Source: Puccinia triticina (taxonomy: Eukaryota > Basidiomycota > Pucciniomycetes > Pucciniales > Pucciniaceae). From it: a DNA stretch of 64,000 nt. The stretch's first letter is position 1; the number at the start of each line of letters is the position of its first letter. The stretch covers positions 4,765,501-4,829,500 of the forward strand of contig NC_070560.1 of assembly GCF_026914185.1 (NCBI RefSeq), read 5' to 3'. The notes under the pieces are model-generated. The model did not search any database, was not told where the DNA came from, and was given only the letters and a program-made list of their open reading frames with translations. The position numbers and the translations under genes were made by a program. Below, one piece after another: positions 1 through 10,127 of the stretch.

Positions 1-251
1 GATCATTGGACTCGGAATCATTGTCCAGAGATAGCGTCAACCTGCTTCTTGCGCTTGAGGGGCCTTTCCGGTGCTTTTTGCAATTGGGCGCGCGTCCTGG
101 GCATGGTGAGTTGTCCGGTACTGGTAAGCCACTGCCTTTTCTGAGTGAATTCAGTGCTGATGCCCCTGTGGACTAGAGTGTTGGCCTCCCGCGGGGGTTA
201 ATCAAATTCGCAGCACCGCAGTATTTTTGTCGCGCCCGCGGCCTGCACCCG
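1..251. other. Unassigned left edge with a possible tiny minus-strand ORF
   Basis: No gene or repeat family is recognised here. On the minus strand an ATG at 104-102 opens a short lysine/arginine-rich frame (MPRTRAQLQKAPERPLKRKK) that stops about 28 codons in. It could be the first exon of a gene running off the left edge or chance. The sequence from about 180 onward becomes GC-rich and leads into the low-complexity DNA that the element at 259-641 interrupts. Confidence 0.2.
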
Positions 252-258
252 CCGGCGG

Positions 259-641
259 CAGCAATGGGTAGTTACGTTACGTTACGTTACGTTATTCACG
301 TAATTTGGGTAACGTAACTACCCTTGTTACCCGCAGCTGCCCGTCACGTTATTTGTAACGGGGTCTTTGCATGCCTCGCGCGTAATGTAACAGGATCTTT
401 TTTTGAGGTTGTTACTGCGCGTTATCCACCAGATAACGCGTAACGGTCCAAAATTGGCCGTTATTGGGCGTTATATGGCGCTCCGCAGGCGCCAGTAACG
501 TAACAAACACCAATATTTTTCTGTCACGTTCCAGCGGTACCGTAACGCACTGCCGTTACAAATAACGGTAACAATAACGGCTGAAAAATTGTTACATTAC
601 CGTTACGTTACTGTTATTGGCAACGTAACTACCCACCGTTG
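259..641. mobile_element. Short TIR element (MITE-like), CAACGGTGGGT ends, 7-bp TSD
   Basis: A 383-bp non-coding element. Its right end, read inward on the minus strand, is CAACGGTGGGTAGTTACG; its left end is CAGCAATGGGTAGTTACG (3 mismatches in 18). It is flanked by a perfect 7-bp direct repeat CCGGCGG (252-258 and 642-648). The interior is dominated by GTTAC/GTAAC words on both strands and contains smaller hairpins, so it should fold back on itself. A second element with the same ends and a 7-bp TSD lies at 51,745-52,225. No transposase is encoded. A 7-bp TSD does not fit the usual hAT length of 8, so the superfamily is left open. Confidence 0.8.
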
Positions 642-648
642 CCGGCGG

Positions 649-855
649 GCACCTGCCAAATGTCGCGGGTCTGTAATCGGGTCGGCGGGTCGACCCGACA
701 GCCAAAAGGGCTGCCTGAACCCCACCCAAAAATCTAGCGGGTCTGTGGCGGGCCGGGTCGAAAACTGGTTTTTGAGGCAAAAGCTGACCCAAACCCGTGC
801 CCAGACCCAACACGGGTCGGGTACCCGCCGGGTCGACCCGACCCACTTTCATCCC
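649..855. repeat. Low-complexity GGGTC/GACCC-rich element remnant
   Basis: Dense GGGTCGGGT and CGACCCGACCC words on both strands, ending in GGGTCGACCCGACCCAC. The TIR element at 259-641 was inserted into the left side of this tract. Apparent ORFs here are by-products of the repeat. It resembles in style the GGGTT element at 29,357-29,737 and the GGGTACC elements elsewhere in the window. Confidence 0.6.
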
Positions 856-1125
856 TACGGCTGACCGGTCATCAAAGAGGCTACACTCTTGATGACCGGC
901 TGACCGGTCATCAAAGAGGCTACACTCTTGATGACTGGCTGACCGGTCATCAAAAGGGATACAACCTCTCAATGACCGGCTGACCGCAGGTCATCAAAAA
1001 GGATAAAGGCTCTCAATGACCGATCAGCCAGCCATCAAAGAGGATAAAACCTCTCAATGACCGGTCAGTTGGTCATCGAAGGCAATACAACCTCTCAATG
1101 ACCAGTCAGCCGGCCATCAAAGGTG
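855..1125. repeat. Palindromic-unit minisatellite (TGACCGGTCAT type)
   Basis: About six diverged tandem units of roughly 40-45 bp. Each has a CCGGTCATCAAAGAGG half and a CTCTCAATGACCGG-like half, so each unit is itself an imperfect palindrome. The same core words (ATGACCGG / CCGGTCAT) recur in the larger array at 43,625-44,800. The 126-residue minus-strand frame with repeated FDDRSAGHQECSL is translated repeat, not a gene. Confidence 0.8.
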
Positions 1126-1287
1126 ATACTCGGGTACCTGTGCCTGGCACCCGGGTACCTCCCCCTCTGCACCCGGGTACCTCCAATGGTGGGTGCCAGG
1201 TGTGGGTGCGGGTGTGAGGAATTTGTGAAAAAACAGGGGGGTACCCGCACCCGCCACAGGTACCCGGGTGCCATATGCCATCTCTAC
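1126..1287. repeat. GGGTACC-word element
   Basis: A tract of GGGTACC, CACCCGGGTACC and GGTGGGTGCC words with a GTGAAAAAACAGGGGGGTACC stretch. Its right end reads TAGAGATGGCA on the minus strand. The same TAGAGATGGCA end begins the element at 7,689, and the GTGAAAA...GGGGGGTACC motif recurs at 25,400-25,450. TSDs were not resolved. Confidence 0.55.
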
Positions 1288-1965
1288 TGGAGGTTGAAGA
1301 GTGTGAATACTCTTTGAAATGCAGAAGTGGGATTTCAAGATTGTTTTCTGGGGTAGGCTTGTAGGGGCTTTGAGTAAGAAGAACCTACAGAAGCAAGATC
1401 TTTGAGGAAGGTGGAGCAAAACAGAACAGTTAAGAGGAGCTAGTTGTCAACATGGAGTCAAAGAGAGGTTTTGGATAACTGGGGTTTATGCTGAGTGTGT
1501 CAATAAAAAAGATGATTTCTCAGAGCTTCTATTTGCACTATTTATCTAGTTCAGTTAGCTCTGAGTAGGTAGCTAGCTGAAAGATCCAGATCAGGTACTC
1601 AAGATCTCTTGACACCAATCACAGTGGACCAGCTGAGTAGGGCCAAGTGTTGATGTGAACAGCAAACTGCAGAGTCTTTTTGATACCCTCATTGATTCTT
1701 GAATCCCCCCTGTCAGTAGTCAAGGACTTGCCTTTCAATCTACATCCCTCCTGGAAAAATCTTAAAATCCTAAAATCCCTCTCCCGTTGCTTGCCATTGT
1801 TGGGGGAGTTTAAAACATGACCTCCTTTTTCTAGAATGGCTAAAGCTGGTGCTGTCACATTCCATACCTGCCCCCATCCAATCCCCACTATCCATCCAAT
1901 ACTAACACCATCCGGAAACTGTTATACTGCTCAATAAGAGACATGGCTATTTGATCCATTGGCTC
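1288..1965. other. Intergenic sequence, nothing recognised
   Basis: AT-balanced unique-looking DNA. Short frames on either strand have no recognisable domain and no clear splice structure. Confidence 0.5.
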
Positions 1966-2786
1966 TAAACCAAAGATAAATTCACCATTATCTTTGGTTT
2001 GGATACAATGGGAGGGAGTAGATGGATGGAGCTGGGAGGAGCTGTGTCAGAACTGTGAAAAACAAGGTTACCACATGCTTCTGACCAGTTTTGCCCAAGT
2101 TTTTTTTTTTTTTTTTTTCATATCCCCCCTAATCCTTAATCCCTAATCCCTAACCACTAACTGTTAGAATTTCACTTTTTCTTGCTCTTCCCCTTCTCTT
2201 GTTTCACTTCCATGTCACTAAGTCCCCATTTTAGTTATGCATGTCTCTATTGTTTCTTATTCATTATGTCCTCTGAGCCTGACCACAACTCAAGCATATT
2301 GTAAGTAGACTACTTAAGAGAGGTCTGATTTTATTGAAATCAACATCAGTCCTGACTCAACTGAATCCTAAAGTGGCACTTTAGCCCCATCTCAAGACTC
2401 TCTGCTTAGGTATTTTAGCCCCTAAGAGTGAGTAAAAATGGTCTCTTCTTCAGAATTTGCATCTGCTTTTGGCTAAGCCAACTTACCATTTTTTTTTTGC
2501 TCCACCCACTCCGCTCACCTCTGGCTTTAGTTTCTTCACTAACCACTAAACCCTAAAAGCCTGCCACCTAACTGCCTAATGGGGGATGGGGGGTGGGGGG
2601 ATTGATCTGGCAACCTGCCTGTTAGCTGGTTTGCAGCAGAGCTACAAACCACTAGGCTATGGAACATTTTCTCCAAAGAGCTGTTTGGGAGATTTTATTA
2701 CCCAGGCCAGCTCTTCTCAGCTCCATCCTGCTCCGCCCTCCCATTGGCTCCAAACCAAAGATAATGGAAAATTTATCTTTGGTTTA
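1966..2786. mobile_element. Non-autonomous element with about 75-bp terminal inverted repeats
   Basis: The left arm (about 1,966-2,042) and the right arm (about 2,711-2,786) are inverted copies. Both contain AACCAAAGATAAATT, an internal ATTATCTTTGGTT hairpin partner and a CAATGGGAGGG stretch. The outermost bases are TA on both sides (1,966-1,967 and 2,785-2,786), so a Tc1/mariner-like TA target duplication is possible. The interior is non-coding and includes a poly-T run (2,101-2,119) and telomere-like CCTAATCCCTAA words. Confidence 0.6.
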
Positions 2787-3533
2787 AAACCAACTAGAGG
2801 CCAAGGCGGCTTCGCCGCTGCAGGGCCCAAAACCCTGTTTCAACTTCCCAAGGGCCCACCCACCATTTCTCCCTTGGCATAGTCATTCCCTTCCAGGCGC
2901 CCCCAAATTAGGCTTAAGATTATCTCATACACATTCATAAATTTTGATTGGAGGACTTCTGGTTGGCTAAAATTCTTAATCTAGAGGGAATAGCTAAATC
3001 TGACTGCCTTGTTGAAACTTATCAAGATCAAGTTTTCACCAGCAGACAAGTTTTAGCGCCTTCCTCTCATGATATTCATTAGGAAATGGTAAGTCTGACA
3101 AGAATGAGTTCAGTAAATAAATATTCAAAATTGTGAATAGATTTCCAAAAAGAAAAGAGCCCGCCCCCTCCAAAAAATCTTGCTTTATATTGTGAATAAT
3201 CCACAAACAATAATTTATCATAAAAAAGGTGAGACCAGCTTGTCACATATTTACATATATAATTCACTTGATGTTACAGTGGGAAATCTCAGAAGGTCCT
3301 CCATTAAGCAACTACAATTTCCGACTCAGGGTGGTCCTTCAGCCCTACATCAACTCCAAAACGTACTTCAATCAAAAATTTCAGGGATCCTCCATGGAGC
3401 CATACAAATCAACATTTAATTTGGTATTTAGAATGTTACATACATCCTGTGAAGAAATAATCCTAAGTCAGTCCAGTTGAAGTCTAAGTCAGTCCGGTTG
3501 ATTTTGAGCTCCAGAAATCATTAATTCACCTAG

Positions 3534-4003
3534 CAAGGGTGAAAGCGCTGCGCTTCAAAAAGCGCAGCGCAGCGTGAAGCGCAGCGGTTTTGGTGGCCGC
3601 TGCGCTGCGCTGAAAGTAGCGGCCCCGCCCGCTGCGCTACCGCTTTTTGGGTCTGGCAAGAAGCGGGGACCCGCTACTTTCAGCGATAGCGCAGCGGAAC
3701 CATCGCTGCGCTACCGCTTTTTGACCTGGCCGCGTAGCGCTCCCCCGCTGCCAGCCAAAAAAGCGCAGCGCAGGGCAAAGCGCAGCTGTTTTGGTGGCCG
3801 CTGCGCGGCCCTGAAAGGAGCGGCCACGTTCGCTGCGCTGCCGCTTTTTGGGTCGGGGAAAAAGCGGGCCCCCGCTATTTTCAGCGGTAGCGCAGCGGGA
3901 CTGGCGCTGCGCTACCGCTTTTTGGGCTGACCGCGCAGCGGTTCCCCGCTGCGCTGCGCTAAAAGACCGCTTTTTTGTAGCGCAGCGCAGCGTTTCAGCC
4001 TTG
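3534..4003. mobile_element. TIR element built of GCGCAGCG words, 7-bp TSD
   Basis: Left end CAAGGGTGAAAGCGCTGCGC. Right end, on the minus strand, CAAGGCTGAAACGCTGCGC. The perfect 7-bp direct repeat CACCTAG flanks it (3,527-3,533 and 4,004-4,010). The interior is an extreme GCTGCGCTGCGC / GCGCAGCGCAGC low-complexity tract with strong self-complementarity. Long frames on both strands are produced by this composition and are not genes. A related element is at 55,316-55,777 in the sister Helitron. Confidence 0.75.
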
Positions 4004-4522
4004 CACCTAGGTACCAAGCTTGATGCCAACTCTTCCACTCTGCCAACTCCCTGGAATAAAATCCCCAGTCAATAGTCTTTTCTCATTTGTACCTGAATTA
4101 CTTACCTCCACAGTAATTTTTTTGCTATCTGCAATGTCACCAGTGAAAACATTTCCTATTGCACAAATCTTTCTTTCAAAAAAATCAAAAGCCCTCTAAT
4201 TATGTGAGCCCTCTGCCCTAACAGAGATCAAGCACCCAACCCTTGCACAAGCTGCAGGGAACATGAAGGTCGTGGGATACGTTGGCCAGAAATCAATCTG
4301 GTAAGTTAGAATAAATCCATAAAACAAAAAAACAAAAAGTTGAAACGGTCCAACGTACTTGGCAAAGACAATACATTCAAATTACTATTCTGTTTGATGC
4401 CATGTTGGACAAATCAACGAGATTAGCAGTGTATGCAATATTTATGGCCACAATGACACAATTATTACAGGGGCCAACTGACTTTTGTGTTGATACATAC
4501 AAAGAACAATTGTGGGGGTGGT

Positions 4523-5498
4523 CTACTTCCTGCGAGACTTTTGGACTTTGAGAAAGTCGTCTAGGATAGAAGGGTTGATTTTTTTGCGTTTGATCAAGGG
4601 GAGAGAAGAAGATTGACTGGAGACATGAGCGTGGGGAGTGGCTGACTGAAGCGTGGATGGAGGATGAAGATTTGGGGGTTTAACGGTGGATAGGGGGGAC
4701 AGGGCAGGAGGCAGAGAGGTGGGAAGTGTTTGGCGAAAGCCAAGGACTCCAAGCAGGCTCCATATTTCTTGGAATAAGCGCAATCGGATCGGTTGATTTG
4801 GAAAAAGAACGGCCCGCCGGCTGGGATGTTGTCATGCTTATGCTGGCTCAGCAGCTTATTCAATCGCTCGGGTGGCTCCAAGGTCCGCGAGAACAGCTCG
4901 AGCTCGTCTTCTGATTGCGCAGGCCGGAAGGGGGACTGCGTGTGATGGGCCGCCTGCGGTCTGTTCAAGATGAGCGGTGTTGCATCTGTACACGATGTGC
5001 CGGTGAGGTCTGATGGACCAGTGCGTGCAGCACCTGATGATTAGTAGAACAAGAGATAGTCACGCCAACCGCGAAATCCGCCAAACTCACCTATGGATAA
5101 CAGGTTTGATACCGACTCAGGTGTTTCGCGGAGCGGTCAGTCACACAATGCAAGCCCCTCAAACTAATTGACCTGAGCTCTCTAAACGGCTCGTCGGAGG
5201 GAAGTTCGCTGGGCCGGTCTGAGGACTCTTGCAGAGCGGTTGAGAGCGAGCGAGCAAGATGGGCGATGCCGAGGTCAGTGACAGAGGTATGGTCAAGGAC
5301 GATGGATCTGACTGAATTGCCAATGAGATTGTGCATGTCCAGGGCGCACTGGTGCTCGGGTCCAGTGCAAGAGGAAGGAATGAGGGCGGTGCACGCGTCG
5401 AGGTAGCGGCAACAGTTGCGGGGCAATTGTGAGGGATATTCTGAATGGCGAGGCGGCTGAGGCTTGCAAAAACCTGTACGGAGGGCAGTGTTTATCAC
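4523..5498 (-). pseudogene. Captured fragment of a leucine-rich-repeat protein gene
   Basis: The minus-strand exon at 5,091-5,498 encodes LRR-like text: an LDHTSVTDLGIAHLARSL repeat followed by LRSISLRGLHCVTDRSAKHL, similar in style to AMN1/F-box LRR proteins. A plausible intron follows (5,034-5,090; donor GTGAGT, TACTAAT branch-like motif, acceptor CAG). A second exon-like frame down to about 4,594 contains PAQSEDELELFSRTLEPPER and SKKYGACLESLAFAKHFPP. It has no complete start or end and lies in the Helitron's own orientation, so I read it as a transduplicated host gene piece with its intron retained. The parent gene is not in the window and the exact LRR subfamily is uncertain. Confidence 0.55.
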
Positions 5499-5921
5499 CG
5501 TCTACGGCTCAGACAACAGTCGATATGGTGATTGCCATAGTGAAGCCAAAAATTTTCAAGGTACATACATGAGGTGGGCCGAGTACTTAAAGAGGTGGAT
5601 GCTGGAGCTGTTTCCCCCCAGGGGATCCGGTTTCGTCCTACCCCCTCCCTGGAGGCCCCCTAAATCATTTGATTAGGCCCCTCCTTGATTTGAAATTTGA
5701 CCAACACTTTTTTGCGTGTTGCTGCGGCACAGGCTGGAGGGTCATTCCAAGGTGCTTCTCATGAAGTGTTTGGGGAATATTTTCAACGGTTTTTTGGGTT
5801 TTGTGAGATCATTGACTTACAATGTGGTCTGAGGAGGTGTTTTGGAGGGTTTTTTGCTAAAGAACACACACCAAAACTTAGATCTGAGGCACCAGGATTG
5901 TGTGAATTCAATAAACTTGGA

Positions 5922-7309
5922 TGAATTGGATCAACACAAGTAATCAATAACCAAAGACTTTGAATTTGAACTCAAAAAATAATTGGTTGAATGAATATGA
6001 ACAATCCCAGGGGCATCTACATATGAATTCTCAAGCTAAAGTGCTCTGGCCTCTGCACTGGGTCAGGGCAGGTGTCCCTGTACAATTTAGGGCTACAAAG
6101 TGCGCGCCACCCCCCCCCCCCCCCCCCTTTTTCTTTTTTGGGAAAAAGGGCGCGCCTGGGTGCAAGGACCCCTGGCGCCAACAACCATACTGCAAATTCA
6201 TAAAATCAAGTTCAAATTATGAATCCATGAGACCAGACAGAATAAGGATTGGGTCCATTCACTGACAATGTATCTATTTATGGCAATCAAGGAAAGCTGG
6301 AATTATTTGTAGTGCATTCAAGATTCAGAAAAGATCATTGAAGGTCTCTTTGGAAGGCTTTGGTTTGATGTGTATGGTTTTGGTGATGAGAAAAGTAAAT
6401 GTGGGCACTACAAGAGAAAAATTCAACTGCTGTAAATTTTACTACAAGATACTCCAGCATGCTGGCTGTTGTACTTCCACCCAATTAAATAATGGCGTTT
6501 CTTTGCACCATCACTGTGCAAAATGGAAAGTGGTTATGCATTAAATCTTAGGTAAGCTTAAGGTAAACTATGAAAAGGTTTCAATTATATCATGCCAAAA
6601 ATGCTTGTTATATCCATTGGATTTTCAGGAAAGAAATTTGACTTGCTTTGCCATTCTAGTGTGTGCATCCAAAGTCAAATTCTGGTGCATGCTGATGAAT
6701 GTATGTACATCAACAGGTAGGTGACATGTACATAGTCCTCCACTACATGGACTGTCACATGTTATTGTAGTTACTATTTAGTTCATTCCACATACATGTA
6801 ATGAACTATATTGATTCCTTGAGCACTCACTCCAACAATGAATGTATATTCAGACCTGGAAGCCCACCCACCCATCAAACACTAGTACTGCTCCTGCAGT
6901 CTGGCTGAAAACAATCAGGCAAGCCGGGTGCTCCAGCCAGATTTTCCAATATTAAACCTTGTGGAAGGGGTCAAAATTGGATCAAAGAGACAGATTGGAG
7001 GTCAAAATAAACTGAAAAAAACAACCAGAAAACTCAACAGGTTGATCATTCTGTTTTTTTAGGTATTTTTCATACGCAGATGATGAATGAAACAATGTTG
7101 ACTTTGAATGCACACATAATGGGAGATCCAGGCCTGCAGATCCAGAGGAAAATGATAAGTATTTTGAGATTTTCTGCATTTCCCAGAAGTGTAACAAGCT
7201 TTATAATTACACATATTCTCTTTGACCTGCAATTTAAAGCAATGGGTCAGCATCAGAACATGAGAGATAAGGGTTGTAATAATACCTACTAGTGCACATC
7301 ACTTACATC
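5922..7309. other. Intergenic or old repeat DNA, nothing recognised
   Basis: No coding region is supported. A homopolymeric C tract (about 6,109-6,127) is followed by T and flanked by GCGCGCC words (6,098-6,155), forming a small imperfect inverted repeat. The rest is AT-rich unique-looking DNA. Confidence 0.5.
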
Positions 7310-7621
7310 TCATGTTACAATTCCACACCATTCCTATAATTTTCAGGGCACAAATAATATTTACAATGGAAAATTCTCTCAAGTTTCTAGACTGCTGGGA
7401 CATGTAACAGAAAGGTTATACAGTTAGCATGGATTTATCCATTAAGCCCCCCATGTGCACTGGTATGCTCTGTTCTTTGGAGAGGAAGATGAAGTCTGAG
7501 GTCTGGGGTTTGGGGTTTCTGGATCCTATATGGTTGATTGCAGGATGAGGAAGCAGTCCGGGATCTCCAGGCTCTCAAACCTTGAGAGTGCTGTCTGTGA
7601 CATGTACATTTAATGTATGTA
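7310..7621 (+). mobile_element. TRIM-like short LTR element: internal part and most of one LTR
   Basis: The short LTR begins TGGTATGCTCTGTTCT at 7,461 and breaks off at 7,621, where a hAT transposon is inserted. Its last 31 bp (ending CTCATAACA) resume at 17,164-17,194, giving a 192-bp LTR. Matching LTRs occur at 30,880-31,066 (187 bp) and 32,658-32,847 (190 bp). The sequence before it (7,310-7,460; TTTTCAGGGCACAAATAATA, CTGGGACATGTAAC) matches the DNA that follows the LTR at 32,848. This is therefore internal DNA plus a 3' LTR of a very small LTR element without coding capacity. The left boundary is unresolved. Confidence 0.6.
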
Positions 7622-7688
7622 CAGTGGGTGAGCTGATATTTTCACCCTCAAACCTTTCATTGCAGAACCTCAGGCAAGTGACCTAAAG

Positions 7689-7840
7689 TAGAGATGGCAC
7701 CAGGTACCCCTTTGTGGGTACCTGGTGTCCGTCAGCAGGTACCTGTTGGAGGCTAGCAGGTACCTGCCAGCGGATATGGGTGCGGGTGCAGGTGTCCACC
7801 ATTCTGTGGAATGGGTACCCACCATATACCCGCCCACATC
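7689..7840. mobile_element. GGTACC-word MITE beside the hAT left TIR
   Basis: Starts TAGAGATGGCACCAGGTACC, the same TAGAGATGGCA terminus as the element ending at 1,287. It is full of GGTACC and GGGTACC words. It separates the hAT TIR from the transposase gene. A candidate 8-bp target duplication is ACCTAAAG (7,681-7,688) and ACCAGAAG (7,841-7,848), 6 of 8 identical. The right terminus is poorly conserved, so the exact end is tentative. Confidence 0.45.
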
Positions 7841-7945
7841 ACCAGAAGCTTGTTGCATCCCGCAGCCTGTCAAACTCATTTCACAGCACTGCAGTTGTGT
7901 GTGGTCTGACAGTACAACTGCGGCGCGCTCACTTACGCTTGACTC

Positions 7946-10122
7946 TTGGCCGCAGATATTGATGTCCAGAGACATCACTCACCCACTACCCACCCCCTCT
8001 TCAATGGCAAAAGGAAAAAGCGGCACAAAGGGAACATATCGCCAACATCCTTGGTAACCAGCTCCCCTCCCACATCCAAAAAACCTCCTGGCAAGAAACA
8101 AACCCGCCAAGTAATCAATGTGGATGCCGATTTGGAAGGCAAAAAAATTTTCAACACCACAACTCCTGGAAGCACTCAAAATCATGAGCTTTTGGATGAG
8201 GAAGAGCTAAGTAAGTCCACTCAATTAGTTAAAATTTTTTGATGACTTGAATAGAATTCTGACTTTAAAATTGGTATTCATCTTCCAGAAAAGGCGCAAA
8301 GAGTACATAAAATTGTATTTTGCTTGTATTTAAAACTATTGTATTTTTATTTCTTAGCTGTGGCAACAAAATCAATCAACCAATTTACAAGAATTCTCCA
8401 ACTAATCTTTCAAAGCACATGACCAATTGCCTCACAAAAGAACATGAGTCAAAAGGGACTCAAAAATTAGCCGCACTTGGGGTATTGGGAACCGGTGATA
8501 TTGACCCGGGGCCGCAAGAGGTGAATACAATGCCTGTCTTTCTCATTCTTCCCATCTCAGAAGATTACATCCATTATCTGTTAGGTTACCCAGCTGTGTG
8601 CTGTTTATTGTGCACAAGGAGGCCAACAGTTTTCTTCTATTAGCAAACAGTCGCATCAAGGAATCATACATCCAATTGTTCTCAAGAATCTACCCAAAAG
8701 GAAAGCTGCTTCTAATGGCATTGCTCAACTATATACATCTGTGCAAGAGTCACTCATTGAATTGTTCAAGGTAGAGCCTCTTTTCTTTTTTTGTCTCATT
8801 CATTTTTTTGCCTCATTTCCTTTTCCATTGTTTCAAACCAACTTTTCTTACTTTTTTAGAATCACAAAGATGCCATGTACTTGGGGCTTGACGCTTGGCA
8901 GTTCCCAAATGGCTTTGATATCTTAGGAACAGTCATTTGTTGTTTGGTTGAAGATGGCAAAGGCGACTTTAAATTGGAGGCCATGCCTCTGGACTTTGTC
9001 CAGTTGCAGAAAAGCCACACTGGTTTTTATCTGGCCAAAACTGTGAATCTTATTGTTGAAAAATTTGGATTGAAGGAAAAGGTAAGCTTGCACTTGTGCT
9101 CTTCCATCTCTGATTTGTTTCTCCCATTCAATTACTGGAGTATTTTGCAAGTTTAGATCTGCAGTATTGTCACAGACAGCGCTACAAACAATCAGAAAAT
9201 GATCAAGGAGATCAAGGGCTACCAATGGCCTTTGCTCAAATTTTAAATTTGATTGCGCAGGTCATTTTGCAACCTTTTGGAAGCCACAAGAAGAAAAATT
9301 CCACCTCAAATGACTACAAATCCCTTGATTCTGATGACAAGGACTCAGATCAAGATGAGCTGGAGGATCCAGATGATCAGATTCAATTGTAATTTGGTTG
9401 CAAAATAATTTGAACTTGCCTAATTCTCAACTGATCCAACTAAAAATTGTTTTATAGGGTCTCTGATGATTCTGAAGATGGAGCAGATGACGGCAATGAT
9501 CCATCATCTATCAATGATTTGGTGCTGGCAGCCGAGATGATCGGAGATCACAAGGTAGAACTCAAGGATGACAATATCAATGACCTAAGTGATGAAGATG
9601 AATATGATAAATACACATCCTACTCATGCAAGGCAACACTAGCCAAAGTAGAAACTCACATCCCTCCTCTTTTTAATAAACAGATATTGACAGACAATGA
9701 TAACTAACATACAAAAAAAGTTTTGTGTGATTGCTAGGGCTCACTTTGTGGGCATCTGTTGCAATCTGGAGTGCTCAAGGCCGCATAACATTGGACGTGA
9801 TGCCCGTACTAGGTGGAATTTAAATCTGGTGCAATTGACAAGCATTGTGCAATGCTCATCAGCAATGTGAGTCATTTAATGATGCTTATAATGCTCACCC
9901 AAAGCATTAACCAGCTTCTGTTTGAAATTTGAAGCCTTGAGTGGCAGAAAGATAGACAACACGGCCTTTCTTGAGATAAACACATCAACAGTGACAATAT
10001 CAGCTTATCTTGCGACCTCATTGAGGTCCTCCAACCGTTCCACGATATTACTCTGCAAGTCTCAGCCCGTGGCACGGCTTGAATAGCGGACATTGCCATC
10101 TTCATTGATCAGATCACTGGTC
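7946..10122 (+). pseudogene. hAT-family transposase, degenerate and split
   Basis: Frames joined across plausible introns (8,211-8,288; 8,771-8,859; 9,082-9,156; about 9,390-9,458) show a basic N-terminus, a BED-finger-like NLSKHMTNC and the hAT core. The core includes AWQFPNGFDILGTVI, HTGFYLAKTVNLIVEKFGL, IVTDSATNNQKMIKEI and AQILNLIAQVIL, the remnant of the RCxAHxLNL motif. A frameshift breaks the core near 9,230. Acidic exons follow (9,447-9,707), then a region reading LAHFVGICCNLECS. The frame runs into the LTR insertion at 10,128 and resumes for about 20 codons after 16,971. The C-terminal dimerisation domain is missing before the TIR, so it is not functional. The start codon is uncertain. 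Confidence 0.75.
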
Positions 10123-10127
10123 ATATC

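Larger units (their letters stand above)
2794..5921 (-). mobile_element. Helitron (non-autonomous, minus orientation) with captured gene fragment
   Basis: Read on the minus strand it starts TCCAAGTTTATTG at 5,921 and ends CTAG at 2,794. A GCGGCGAAGCCGC hairpin lies just upstream of the CTAG. Flanking host bases are A and T with no target duplication. These are classic Helitron termini (5' TC, 3' hairpin plus CTRR, A/T insertion). Both ends match the Helitron at 54,744-59,160: the 3' end over about 30 bp and the 5' end over about 300 bp (5,617-5,921 versus 58,886-59,160, sharing a GGGGATCCGGTTTCGTCC block). No Rep/helicase gene is visible. The cargo is a TIR element (3,534-4,003) and an LRR gene fragment (4,523-5,498). 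Confidence 0.8.

Noticed and set aside
271..294. GTTAC tandem repeat as a separate microsatellite
   Set aside because: It is the subterminal part of the TIR element 259-641, whose whole interior uses the same word.
2126..2165. Telomere-like CCCTAA words suggesting an internal telomeric repeat
   Set aside because: Only three or four degenerate words inside a TIR element; too short for telomeric DNA.
3574..4075. Overlapping frames of 75-133 codons rich in alanine and arginine
   Set aside because: They arise from the GCGCAGCG low-complexity TIR element with its own TSD; open in several frames at once because of composition.
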